Positions 1-10,664 of a stretch of 44,474 nt of DNA are shown here, in pieces. Source of the DNA: Gloeophyllum trabeum ATCC 11539. Taxonomy: Eukaryota; Basidiomycota; Agaricomycetes; Gloeophyllales; Gloeophyllaceae. Below the pieces are notes generated by a model. The model saw only the letters and a program-made list of their open reading frames with translations, did not search any database and was not told the origin of the DNA. The stretch's first letter is position 1. Each line of letters begins with the position of its first letter. The stretch lies in NCBI RefSeq assembly GCF_000344685.1, contig NW_006920412.1:492756-537229 (forward strand), given 5' to 3'. The position numbers were made by a program, and so were the translations under genes.

Positions 1-612
1 AAAAGTGCTTCCGCGAGAAGCCTGTCTTTCGGCTGTGATGGTATCACGTCCGGGCTCTCATCAATGTCCGGGTCTTCCAGCCACTCGTCGCCCCCGTCAG
101 GTGATGATGAGGCCCGTCCACGGTCTTGTAGCTGTTAAAAGGCTATCGAGGAGATCCCAAAGGGCTGGCGCAAGATGCTGCAAGTCAGCAGCCATATCTT
201 CGATGCGGAAGTCTTGCAGACCATCAGTAGATGCATTAACAGCATTAAAATGCCAGCCATTTTCAGGTTTAATGAGGGTCTTCATTGTTTTGATATGATG
301 GGACTTCACGAGACTGTGGGCCCAAGAGGTAACAGAGGGAGAGAGCCGTTTATTTTCATAGAATGCATTGAGAACGCTAGGAATACATTTGTGCAAGTCA
401 TGCATACAACTATGGTTGAATGCTGAAGTGCTCCAGAGCAGGGAGGAGAGGAAATCGGAGACATGGAAATCCAACTCATCAAAAAGTGCCAGTACGCGCT
501 CGAACTTATCCTGCATAGACATAGTGCACGGCTGTTTCTGTCGCGTACGCCCGGTAACGAAGCGTGTGAGGCTGGACCGGTCGCGTGCGTCCTCACCGGA
601 AAGGTATGTCAC
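1..612 (-). pseudogene. Partial gene of a repeat-associated agaricomycete family (left edge)
   Basis: A minus-strand reading frame runs from an upstream region near 612, with an internal Met (MSMQDKFERVL) near 523, and stops at 97-99. It contains the stretches ENGWHFNAVNAST and LAPALWDLLDSLL. These resemble N-terminal regions of multi-copy agaricomycete proteins, possibly the DUF6589-type group; that name comes from memory of the pattern and is weak. Nearer the window edge another frame reads DEWLEDPDIDESPDVIPSQP, an acidic linker that plausibly follows through an intron or frameshift. The 3' part lies outside the window, so intactness cannot be judged. I infer a transposon-associated gene or fragment and know no function. 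Confidence 0.45.
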
Positions 613-1800
613 TCATAACGGTGGCGTTTGTTTACATGTGTTATCTGCCAGCGGTCGTGGAGGGCTCACAAAAAATAAGGTTCATAGAAGTTTACATAAG
701 CATGTGATACGCGACGTCTAAATCAAGTAGTTGCTCGTGTTTCTCACATGGCGTCCTTTGCCCTAATAATAGTGAGCCCGAAACGATCGCTGGGTAGGAG
801 CGTGGAGTATGGCCCGTGCGTTCGTGCTTGCGGACAATCGGGGTCGGCTCCCGGAACAGCGAGTGCCGCCCCGGCCCGATGTGGTGGATAAAATTGCCGA
901 CGACTTGGGGCTTGAAGGCGACGCTCGCGAGCCGATCTGGTACAAGTGTGTTGACTCGGGTAAATCTTGATCGGTGCGTGTGCCCCCCTTTTACCTTTCG
1001 GCGTCTGTGCTTAAATACCATCCTATCGATATATCATCCAGCGAGCAACACTCACGATGATGGCTCCTGTAGCACGAGGCCCGCCCCAACGCCACCAAGT
1101 CCGGAATTGTTGCTCGCCGACTCCCGTACCAATGTATAATACTGTATTTCTAGGGCTCGTGAGCTATGCCCGCTACCTTCGGAGGCATGTTGAGACTTTT
1201 GACCACTTCGTGCCGGACATAGGAAAGCTGTCCTGCCATAGACCGGACTGTAATGCTATATCTGCTTGACTGTATATATAGCACGGAATAAGCCAAAGAT
1301 GTATTTTTTCATCATCACATAATAAGTGAACGCTCAAAAGCCATATATTCCTACTTCAATGCCGTTTTAGCCCCCGTGTGCTTGACTGTTATCAGCCCTC
1401 CGCCAGGCTCACAATCTCAGCATGAGCGCTGGTCTATCGTATACTTCACAAGGCCCGTTGACAACGTTGAACTCAGGCCTCTTTCCGAACAGAGCAAGCT
1501 GATCGCTGCCGCTGCGAAGGCTGCGTCTGGAAATTTGTCTCCAGGCTTGACGGCAATCTAGTGGTATGCGCAGAAGACTACGTACCACCTGATCAAAGAT
1601 CATCTTGCGTCGATATGTTACTATTATTATGTATCCAATTTGCATAGCTTCCGGGACTCTTGCGTTGCATGCCCCGCGGGAGGCCGGAGGGATCGATTGC
1701 GCACCTGGTCTCCATACTGCCCCAGAATTCTCGGGTCATTTAGTGGAAGAAGGTTGGATAATGCGCTTTCTACATGAGAAGATGGAGGACGGACCAGTGG
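613..1800. other. No intact gene; holds copy A fragment and its 3' flank
   Basis: Apart from the copy A fragment (about 809-970) and its conserved downstream flank, which reaches about 1,290, I see no protein with family resemblance or phased exons here. The flank includes a version of the 'cgctaccttcgg' motif shared with the other copies. Confidence 0.5.
809..970 (+). pseudogene. Copy A: 3' fragment of the unknown four-copy protein family
   Basis: The frame reads ARAFVLADNRGRLPEQR, then VVDKIADDLGLEGDAREP and IWYKCVD, ending at a TGA at 968-970. This matches the last ~50 residues of copy C (22967-23443). The N-terminal two thirds are absent: upstream sequence soon stops resembling the other copies. 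The downstream flank is shared with copies B, C and D, so this is a 5'-truncated copy and not a chance match. I do not recognise the family. Copy A ends CVD followed by SGKS, whereas copies B and C end CVY, so the extreme C-terminus varies. Confidence 0.7.
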
Positions 1801-1819
1801 CGATCGAGTTGCTGATCCT

Positions 1820-3267
1820 TCTCAGAGCGCCTTGAAGCGTACTCGCACTCCATCCCGTTCGTGATGCTCATCTTCCGGCTGCTGCTCATCGGTTACTTCA
1901 CCCATAACACGAAGCAGGGTACATGGGAGTACCATGTGAGGGCTTGGGCCGGGTGGGCGATGGGCCGGGTGGGCGATGGGCCGGGTGGGCGATCGTGGGG
2001 AGCGCGAGTGTGTGGATGTGGTGCTGGGCGTTGCGCGGGGCGTCACACCCGGTGTTATAGGTGCTTGGTACTTCGCAGAGTGAGTGTCCGTGATTTCTAC
2101 TGTCGCACAGCCTGCTGACGGATACCCAAGTCAATCCGCCCCGCTTCCCCCGCCTACAGACACGCACACCATCCACGCCGCGCTCTTCCGCTCCACGCAG
2201 CCCTCGCTCGGCACCATCTGCCTCGCCTCGCTCATCCTCACCGCGACGCGCGCCTTCCTCCTGCTCGCGTCCCTCCTGCGCATGCTGCTCCCGGTGCAGT
2301 TCCGCCCGCGGCGTGGCTCGCGGGGTTCCTAGAGGGCAAGGCGAGCAGCATGAGCACGTATGCGCTGTGCTATGTCGGGCTGACGGGCCAGCCGTTCTGG
2401 CGCGCCGCAGACAGGAGCGGGGAGCTGACATGGAATGTGGGTGGGAGAGCCGTGATCCGCGGCAGCCGGGGAGGTACCGGCGGAGGTTCAAGTCTGAGCG
2501 TGAGTGGCCGTGGTTGATGTTTGAATTTGCGGGTTTGACGCGATTATCATGCTCAGCGCCTTCGACTTTGCTGACTGTTGCACCGCTCACGCTGACGTTC
2601 CCCTTCGCGCTGACGACATACCTCTTCGTGGCGCATACCTTGAACGCGCCGGACTCTGCTCTGGGCGCGGCGTTGATGGGGGGCGGCGTCACTGCGCTCG
2701 TGGGGGTGTCTTGCGTGGGACTGGTCAGGGACACGTACGTGCGATTTATCTATCCAATTCGCGTTACACTAAGCGTGCGTTAATCAGAGCCGATGCGGTG
2801 TACATGTGCTACTGCATCGATAAGAGCTTGGGTCAGAAGCGGAGACAGGAGGTATTCGACACTGTGAGCCTTCTACATTCGTCCTGTTCCACCTCTAATG
2901 CGCAATTTTTCAGTTCGAGTACGATGTGCAAGCACCAAGTCGGTCGTTGGCCCCTCCACAGCAACAACCGCCGCCAGCGCACCACCAGCCCACGCTAAGC
3001 GAGGGCCTGCGCCTTGCCTGCGAGCCCCTGTCGTCGCTGCACCAGCACGAAGACGACTCTGGCTCAGACGAGGCAGCGCCGGAGCCGTTCTTCCCCGAGC
3101 CGCGGGCGTACGATGCGGAGGTGCCGCCGTCGTATAGCGGGTACGAGGCGAAGCGGTCGGGGGATTTGGAGACGGGGTCGGGGTCGGGGGTGGGGAAGTC
3201 GAGGGTGGAAGAGGAAGAGGGGGAGGGGGAGGAGTCGCAGATGTTCCCTGGTTCGGATTTGTTCTGA
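1820..3267 (+). pseudogene. Decayed choline-transporter-like (CTL/SLC44, Pns1-type) membrane protein gene
   Basis: Scattered frames give the C-terminal half of a CTL/SLC44-family polytopic membrane protein. In order they are RLLLIGYFTH and GTWEYHVRAWAGWA, GVIGAWYFAE, SLGTICLASLILTATRAFLL, AWLAGFLEGKASSMSTYAL with YVGLTGQPFW, LLTVAPLTLTFPFALTTYLF, and ADAVYMCYCID. A hydrophilic acidic tail follows and stops at 3265-3267. Introns near 2737 (gtacgtgcg..atcag) and 2863 (gtgagcc..tttcag) keep frame. Upstream the frame slips at least twice: near 2315 (PVQFRP to AWLAGF needs one base) and near 2035. A 16-bp unit is repeated three times at 1945-1992 inside the AGWA segment. The N-terminal membrane segments are missing. 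Family members transport choline or related solutes; this copy looks dead. Confidence 0.75.
1945..1992 (+). repeat. 16-bp unit repeated three times
   Basis: The unit tgggccgggtgggcga occurs three times head to tail with no mismatch. It falls within the coding remnant of the CTL-like pseudogene and adds 32 bp, which is not a multiple of three, so expansion here would itself break the frame. Confidence 0.9.
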
Positions 3268-3578
3268 GCTGAGGGCTTGGTTACATGCTTGTTTGCTCTG
3301 ACCTGTCGTTACGAGTTGATATGATACTGATTACTAGGACGTGAGCGTGCATACTGTAAACGTTGGCATATTCTCAGGATCGTCCGCATCACAGATAGTT
3401 AGAGATTGATATTTTAATGATATCCATTGTATATTTTGCCATTTCACCACTGCAACGTAGTCGCTGGCCCTACGGGGTCGTTGTGGTCGTCTAGGGGTGC
3501 CTTGCTGCTGTACTGTCCGCACTTAGGCCGCTGCTATACCTACGATTTGAGCGTCAGGCTTCAGAGCTTCAGCCGCCG
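3268..3578. other. Intergenic, nothing recognised
   Basis: Sequence between the CTL-like pseudogene stop and the TA-flanked transposon. I find no coding pattern, RNA gene or repeat end in it. Confidence 0.5.
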
Positions 3579-3580
3579 TA

Positions 3581-4194
3581 CTATCATTGAGGGGGTTCTG
3601 CAAAAAGTATCGAATTCGGCCTGTAGCATTCCGCACACTTGGCTGATTCTTACCGGATCTTCCGCATATTGTGTGTAACTTAGTGATGAACGTCCTCATT
3701 ATTTTTGTGCATTTTTATGCAGCCTGTGGAACGTAGGAGAGAGATGCCGGTTCATGTAGGGGGTTCTGCAAAAAGGTGTCACATGCGGTCACAGTGGGAT
3801 CTCGCCGCGAGCGATGTCACGCTTTTGTCATGATATGGGCCCGGGAGATGTGCAAAGTTGCCTCTCTATCTCGACACGCTCGTTATTTACTCTATCGGGC
3901 TGGTGTATTGTACTATAGACAGCATATTCATGATACGCCAAGCCATTCCACTGCAGTCCATTGAGAGCATCACGAGAGATCTAGTGGACACTGTTTCCTT
4001 CCCATGGCCTACAGGACCCATTTTCTCTCCCTCTCTTCAACCACAGCAGATATTCCCATTCTGACTTGGCAGAGGTTCTATTCTAGTGTATATATACCTG
4101 CCTGAGCTTACCCAACATTTTTTGGTTGAGTGTGGAATGAGATATAAGGGGGTGAGGGGGTTCTGCAAATTTTGCAGAACCCCCTCAATGATAG
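3581..4194. mobile_element. MITE with 25-bp perfect terminal inverted repeats, TA target duplication
   Basis: Starting at 3581 the sequence reads ctatcattgagggggttctg followed by caaaa. The exact reverse complement of these 25 bases ends at 4194. TA flanks both sides (3579-3580 and 4195-4196), as expected for the Tc1/mariner/pogo superfamily. No transposase is encoded in 614 bp, so it is non-autonomous. Partial copies of the terminal motif (gggggttctgcaaa) recur inside at about 3757 and about 4155. The latter faces the right end and forms a near-perfect hairpin at about 4153-4187, suggesting nested insertion or end duplication. Confidence 0.85.
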
Positions 4195-4196
4195 TA

Positions 4197-4712
4197 CCGC
4201 CTTCCCCGTCCTCGATGTCATTGTCCAACCGTGACATCGCCGCTGGCTTATGTACTTAAGATTTAAGACCCTTAGTCATTATTCGGTTGAACGTCAAATG
4301 GAATGGAATGCTCGTAGCTCTGCAGAACAAGAATCATACTCCATTCTACTGTTAGCCACATAGGGTGCGGTCACTCGCTTCCCGGCCACAAACGTCAGAA
4401 CGTGGCTTCGAAGTTCGGACAGTGCACGCCACATTCATCCAGGAACACAGACCCACCACTCATGACACTTGCTTGTACCCTCAATTGATGCTCCTGTAGC
4501 AGACGGGTTAACTACAGCACGCCCGCATGAAACGAAGTCCCCGTGTCAGCAACACCGACCTGCTCAACGCATTCTTCAGTCATCGGTAGAGCCATAACAC
4601 CCTCATCTTCCACTAGATCGTTTTGCATCTTGGCCTTGCGTAGCTCTCTCTGTCTACGAGTGATTGATCAAACGTCAAGATTCTCCTTCTGGGTTCATTC
4701 TGCCCTTGTATC
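4197..4712 (+). promoter_or_regulatory. Conserved upstream region of copy B
   Basis: From about 4340 to the start codon this region aligns by eye with sequence upstream of copy C (22,530-22,966) and copy D (37,407 to about 37,790, minus strand). Shared words include gcttcccggccacaaacgt (B and D) and cttcgaagttcgga (B and C). Conservation outside the ORF shows the family spread as whole genes with their 5' flanks. I cannot point to a defined promoter element. Confidence 0.5.
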
Positions 4713-5237
4713 ATGACAGTCTGTCGGTTCATCATAGCGTCTTCATTATCTCCGTCGTCCAATAACTCGAAATCGCCATGCGATGACAGCGATAAGTTGA
4801 ACACGATGGTCATGTCGACGCCTAGCGTCAACATGTCTCTAGCCACTCGCCGCTGGCAGCCCCAACCTGTTCCCCGGTCGCACCATGTCCTGGGGTTCCT
4901 CATAAAGGAGGATATTGTCAATCGCACCGTTCGCGATAAATTCATCCCACCCCCCGACAACCCCTCTGAGGTCCAAAAAGTGGCTTACTTCGACACTTTA
5001 CGATAGTTCCTGCCACAGCTCCTCCCGCGTGAGTACGGCCTCACCAATCAGGAGACTGTGCTCGTGTACGTGGACGAGCACCGCATGAAGATGGCCCATG
5101 CGCTCGTACTCGCGGATAATCGGCGCCGACCGAAGCAACGAGAGCCGCCTCCGCCCGAAGTAGTGGACAAGATTGCCGACGACTTGGGGCTTGAAGGCGA
5201 CGCCCGCGAGCCTGTTTGGTACAAGTGTGTTTATTAG
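4713..5237 (+). pseudogene. Copy B: unknown-family gene with one premature stop
   Basis: From ATG (MTVCRFIIASS) to TAG after WYKCVY the frame is continuous for 174 codons except one TAG at 5004-5006. That stop replaces the Asp codon of FHDFLPQ in copy C. Recognisable blocks are RSHHVLGFLI, FLPQLLPREYGLTNQ, VLVYVDEHRMKMAHALVLAD and VVDKIADDLGLEGDAREP. There are no membrane segments and no signal peptide. The start is chosen because copies C and D begin with the same M-x-VCRFI. The single lesion suggests recent loss. Function unknown. Confidence 0.7.
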
Positions 5238-6150
5238 AGATTTGGTGCGTCCGGGACTATCTACCTCTGAGATATTAACGTCCATCCTTACCGTCCTCGC
5301 AGTGTTCACGACGGTGCCTCGAGGCCCGACACAGTCCGACGATGTCCATTCTTACGCGTCGATTTAGTACCCGTGTATCTGTAGGACTCGAGCTGTTCCC
5401 CCTACCTTTGGGGGATCTTGAGATTTCATATCGCTTTGTTATGAGGATGCTGCTGTGCCATACCATACCCTAATGCTCCATCTGTGTATGTATATGAGTT
5501 GAACCCAACTCTCCGACTCGATACTCCGGGTCGCGTTTCCTGCCCCATAGCTCCATAAATTAGGAATGGCGAGAATGCGAGAGCCAGCTCCCGCTGCATG
5601 TCAGAGGGCACATACGGTGAACTCATTCGCACAGCGTGGCTTGTAATATTCGACAGCGGCCACAGCATCCATAACCGGAGGATCCAGGGTGCGATCAGTC
5701 CGGCGGTATTCAACCACGTCTCTGGCCGAGGAGGCCTCTTGTCCCCCCTGTTTATGGGAGCAACCGTGACAGGAGTCCCAAGAGCCACATATGTTGTGGC
5801 CATGGACCGATATATCGAGCATATCACGTGACCTTCAAAAGCCCACTGCGCATGCGCCACAACAGCACTCCTGGCGGCGAAGCCTTGTCGATGTTGTTGC
5901 ACTCGCTGTTCCAGCACACTTCATGATACACTGCCTTCTTGGACTTTCTATCGTGGGTGATCCACTACATCCTCGACGCCCCACCGCTGGCATGCAGAGC
6001 AGCTCTTCTGCGGAAAGGCAGCCGATTCGCTTCAAGTTGGCGCTGTGACTGTCCGCAATGAGGCAGGAACGAACAAGAAAGCGGGTTCAATCCGTACCCT
6101 ATCGAAATTCGATGGTGCAAGGAAAAGCTACGAGTATGTATGGTCGTACT
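5238..6150. repeat. First part of a long repeat shared with 23,444-24,350
   Basis: The 3' flank of copy B continues to match the 3' flank of copy C. Shared words include cgtgtatYtgtaggactcgagct, gggtcgcgtttcctgcc and gtgctgtgccatacc-like segments. I find no convincing protein in either copy; frames conserved between them do not persist. I infer an old segmental duplication of a unit of roughly 3 kb, with the gene at its left end. Confidence 0.6.
5823..5866 (-). pseudogene. Possible decayed initiator-tRNA-Met relic
   Basis: Read on the minus strand there is a tRNA-iMet-like 5' part (GTGGCGCA..GCAGTGGGCT) followed by the TCACGTGAT motif found in the introns of the intact copies. The 3' half is absent. 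A clearer relic sits at the matching place in the other repeat copy (23953-24001). Confidence 0.35.
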
Positions 6151-6582
6151 CAAGGGGCGGACACCGGGAGATGCCGAGACCACATGCAGGGGGAGGGGGG
6201 GGACCTCGGACCCCTTAACTGAGATTTATTATCAGTTAAGCGCCCAGTCATCTGGGGTAAGGGGGCTAACGGGTAGGTATCTGGCACACCATTGGGTACT
6301 TTTGAGTAACCTAAATGCCTTTCTGAAGTATCCCAGAGGAAAGGGGAGAGAAAGAATGACCCCTGGTAGCGATCTTCAGAAAAACATATGAATTGTGACC
6401 GAAGTAGATGTGACACCCGCTGTGACAAATTAACCCTAACCCTTCCTGGCCATGTGACATACCTTCCCTTTATGTACCGTGAGACCGTCCCACGGGGGGA
6501 GGGGGGGTCCCCTGAAGACCCTTAACTGAGATTTGTGGCATGTGGTCTAAAATTTTATTTCTGTCCGCCCCTTGGTCGTACT
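6143..6582. mobile_element. hAT-like MITE with perfect 8-bp target duplication
   Basis: The element proper is 6151-6574 (424 bp). It starts CAAGGGGCGGACA and ends with the exact reverse complement TGTCCGCCCCTTG. The 8-mer GTCGTACT lies directly on both sides (6143-6150 and 6575-6582). An 8-bp duplication with ends fitting the hAT pattern (YARNG) supports the hAT superfamily. No transposase is present. The matching place in the copy C repeat lacks it, so it inserted after that duplication. Inside, cccttaactgagattt occurs twice as a direct repeat (about 6211 and about 6519). Confidence 0.9.
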
Positions 6583-7690
6583 GGCACCGCCTGGGGACCT
6601 TGTGGCGTGCAACTGGCAAATACCACCCGTCCGTCTACCCTCTCGCACATGTTCTACTGTCTACGTGACTATATGCAGCATCGTCTTCTTCCTGCTCGTG
6701 GTCATTCGGGATATCTGGCCGCTGACGATTAACATAGTCAGTGTGGTGCGTATATATATGCATATATGCTCGTATATGCGCCCATTGCCGCTGACAACGC
6801 GTTCCTCCTGTCTGCGTATATCCTGTAGGCTCTCTTATCCCAAATTCGACCATTGCGCGGCGGGGTGAAGGGTGCGCCGCGTAGACCCGGGGGATGTTAT
6901 ACCCGTGGACGAGGTCAGAAAATCTCATGGTAAGTGCATCGACCACTCCTCAGCTGCATTGACCGGTCGGGATGGGTGGCTGGGTTTCTCATGCTCGGCG
7001 ATCCTTGTGCTTTTTGATCGCATGTCGAACGCCTGGTCGCGTTTGGGGACATGAAGGCGAGGCAGTGCTCGCTGCCGGCTCTCGGTAAGGTAATCTCTGT
7101 CGTTCGCATTACCCGCAACCGGAGTCCGAGCCTGGGGCGGAATCTCCATGCGCTGGAGGGAGAACAATCTTCGCTGGACGAGTCCTCATGGGTACGAGTG
7201 TGCATGCGTATTATGTTTCCGACTATGCTGTGGCGGCTGCTCCACTCTTGCTGAGGAAGCTCTGGAGATGTTCATCCAGGCCTCATCGTTGAGAGACGGG
7301 TACGCATCCTCGACCTCCGGATATAGTACTCCACACGAATGGCCTAGACATGCCCTCCAGGATCGTGCGCGGACATGAATGTTGCATGGACCTTCTGGCC
7401 GGCTTCCTGCAGTACTCTCGAGACATGGTCCGAGATGCACTACAGATACTGCGTCTGGGTTTGTATTGCCCAACATGGCCGGGAGGCACCTCGGTGAGCC
7501 GCCTTACCTGCTATTTCCCACAGCCTGGATGCTTGCCAAAGCGGAACCAGAAACGCCAGGCCCTGCACCCATGCTTGACGGGTGAAGAAAATGTAGGCGG
7601 AACTTCCCCCTTCCGCGTGATGCTGCCGCTTGTCCAAGCGAGTCTCGCAGAACGACATCGTGCTCCCCTACCGGCGCTCCTATAAGAACC
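6583..7690. repeat. Second part of the long repeat shared with 24,350-25,540
   Basis: Shared words include ttatacccSTGGAYGAGGTCAGAA-like sequence near 6897 and 24795, and a stretch near 7400 matching one near 25400 that translates to similar peptides (LLAGFLQYSRDMVRDALQ and PLTAFLQCFRDIVQDAPQ). That frame may be a gene remnant, but I could not build a phased model across either copy. Confidence 0.55.
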
Positions 7691-9516
7691 TCAACGGGAG
7701 CTGTCCATTACTCGTTGCATCTCACTGTCACACTATGCGCCTCTTTCGCTCTAACGTGCACTGCACGAGTGTAGTTAGGCCTCTCCATCCACGAGTACTA
7801 CAGTTAGGGACATGTATGCCTGAAAGCTATGTATTGGGCAGGGAAGCATACTATGCAACATGCGTTGATGTAGATGCTTGGGCCAGGATTACAAAACAAA
7901 GGACTCACATTACTACTAGTGCAGCTCGCGCTCACGTGCTGTCAACCTGCAAAACAATATTGTGGGGGTGGGCAACGCCGCGTCTGAACGCTTGTGTTAC
8001 TTCGCCTCCCGATCGACATCGCCACAACCTTATATATGTGGAAGGCTGCCTTATTTGGCCTCCGACGCTCCGGACCGCCTGCCATGGCCGCCGCACCCAT
8101 TGCTTGATTGGCATCATCCGTCGCTTTACAACAAGGGGAGGCGTTAAAAGAACATGAAATACATGCAATGTAATTAATGAGTCCCATATGGACCTTAGTA
8201 TTATCTGAATAAATTATATTATACCAGATAAGTTAAGGATAATGAGGCTAGGAGGCTATATATTTTATTTGCGCCTAGTAATCCTTACTGCAATGTAGTC
8301 TAACTCCTATGGCGTCGGTGCTGTATGGTTTTCACTTCGGGTGGCTTGTGTTGCGGCGACTCCGGGGTCACATGACGCCATTTCCCGTTATGGCAGGTCG
8401 TGGCTATGTCGATCGGGAGGCGAAGTAAGACCAACTGCATCTGAATGCGTACTATTTGTACATGTTTGGCCCAGGCTTAAATGCGATTTGGCAGTGACCA
8501 ACTGCTGTCGGACAACGTTGTGTCCCCGCTATTGCCTTTTCAAGCAGATTTAAGTCACAGATTTGCACAAAGAGATCATTACTAGTGCATGTTCAGTGAA
8601 TTTTTGGGAAATTGCCGATAGTTAAATAGATAGTGTAAAAAAATTACCCAACAGACAATCTGGGTTGAACACGCACAAGAGCTTACTTGATAGAGCACTT
8701 CTCATGTTTGAAGCTAGACGTGAAAGTGAGTCTACGAGCCAGCACAGTGTCCACGGTAGTCAACTGAAGAAAAGTGATTTGGCGCGAGACGCGGTGTGAC
8801 AGTGATGTGACTAGGGTGAATGCCCGGGAGTTCTGTCATTTTATTAGTTCTGACATTTAATCATAGGCTTACCTTTGGACATGACTATGTTATATACACC
8901 CATTGGTGCCTGCTTAGACCTCAGAAGAGTGAGGTGATTGTGTATGGGCAACAGGAGCAGCATTGGTCACTTTTGCACCACCAATTGCTTACATAAGTAC
9001 AGATATTTGGCTTAGTTTACGTGAGGTACTGTAAATCCACGTAAATCGACCCTATCATGACCCGGGGTCAACGGTGGCTGATGGCCCAAGGTAGCGGGTA
9101 GAGCGCGAAAATTCTAAGTCCCACTGCATTAAAAGGTCCCGAGTAGTGCCAGATTCATGGTGAACACAAGCGGTATACTGTACATATTATTCTTACTAGA
9201 TACAAAGGCTCTAGATACGATAAATAGTGCTATTTGAGGAGGAGCACATAGGTCCTCGACGCGTCAGACGCGTTCTAATTACACGCCACGCGTCCTGGGG
9301 TCCCGAAATGAGTATCCCGACAAGGGCGCCAAAGCTCTCGGGGTTTGATGGGGAGAAGCGCTCGGGAACGCCGCGCGAAGCGGCGGCGGCTTGATGTGAT
9401 TGTACGGAGGGCGTGACGTGCCCGTAAATCCATGCATCACGTGGCCGTAAATCATGTAAATCGGCGTAAATCCACCGAAATAAATGCTTTACGCTGCTTA
9501 TGCCGCGCTTTCGCGC
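7691..9516. other. Non-coding stretch with old repeat fragments
   Basis: No gene seen. An inverted pair of about 34 bp (acttcgcctcccgatcgaca core) lies at about 7998-8031 and about 8396-8428. Sequence at about 7960-7985 (gggtgggcaacgccgc) reappears inverted at about 10975-11000. Between 9035 and 9480 the word gtaaatc recurs in clusters. At 9240-9295 acgcgt motifs cluster. Confidence 0.5.
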
Positions 9517-10660
9517 TGATAAGCCTCAGGATTGTCTGACCCCCGAAAACGCGGACTCCGCACATCATACAAGCCCCCCCCCCCGGAGCTTATTCGACAC
9601 AGCGCTCTCACGCCTCTAGGCTTCTATGGGCTCTAAAAGACTTCTTTTCTATTTAGCTCTGGACTTCCTAACATCCTCGAGGCATACACGGACCCATTCT
9701 GTGATTTATCTCCGCGCACCGAAGCTCCGGAGTGACTTAACCAACGCGACTTCTAGCTGAATTAGCTCCGGGACCCGCGGACACTTCTATCGAGGGGCGT
9801 CGTCCTCATGCCCACCCTCCAGCACTCACTCCCCCCTCGTTTCCGTCAAGATAGCGAAGGTGCGGACGCATACGAGTCACCATGAGGTCAGCATCAGTCA
9901 GCAAGCGGCCGGAGGTAATTAGCACATGATCAGCGTGTCGCACAGAGTGATGGGACCGCTTGGGTCAGGTGGCGGAGCGTTGAGGCGACCTATAGGGGCT
10001 GGAAAGAGCAAGTGGGAGCGCAAGAGAGTCGTATGGTGTATGGTATAGCGGAGGAAAGTGCTGAGCAATCCTGTGGGTAGCGGCGTTTATTTGTTATTTA
10101 TCTCCGGACGGTCGCAAAGCCATTCCTGTAGTATAAATTGTACAAAGTAGCATACAGAAAAACAAGTTTTCGACTTCACCATCTCAGAGAATTAACGTTA
10201 CGATCTCAGCGACCCGAGAAGTTCGAAAGCGTCGAACTTAGCGACTTATAACCGATCCTAGCTTTGCCAATAGGCCTGACTCGTCGAGAGAAATATCTCC
10301 GCCATCGATTTAACTAGTTCCGGTGAGGCTCACATAGCGAAACAAAATTAAGCAACTCTTTCTAGCGTCTTCTACTCCCGTGAGCCCGAACCTACACTCA
10401 GTTCCGTGGTTTGCAACTTTGCTTGCGCCGTTTCGGAGATAAATACTCCGGAGCGTCCATTAGTGTTTGTTTCAGGCGTCAAGGTTTTGTTTTATTTTTC
10501 TAGGTCTTCCTACGGACTACCCTACGGTGTCTTACTCCTCCTTTCCCCCTCGAACTATTAAAAATACCCCTCAGTTGTCTCGGACCGCCTTCACCCATAT
10601 CACGGGGTTTAGGTTTATTTCCTTTGGTCCTTGGTGATTGTTGTGTGTCAGTGCATATCA
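9517..10660 (-). mobile_element. Solo-LTR-like element, copy 1 (inverted relative to 43,234-44,365)
   Basis: This 1,144-bp unit is the reverse complement of the unit at 43234-44365 along its full length by eye. Its ends form the short inverted repeat TGATAAGC / GCATATCA, with terminal TG..CA as in LTRs. A 4-bp duplication GCGC flanks it (9513-9516 and 10661-10664). A poly-C run sits near 9576. No internal retroelement genes adjoin it, so it is best read as a solo LTR. A TIR transposon with a 4-bp target is the alternative. Confidence 0.75.
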
Positions 10661-10664
10661 GCGC

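Noticed and set aside
1898..2734. 278-residue minus-strand open frame
   Set aside because: It is the antisense shadow of the CTL-like remnant, with low-complexity composition and no family resemblance.
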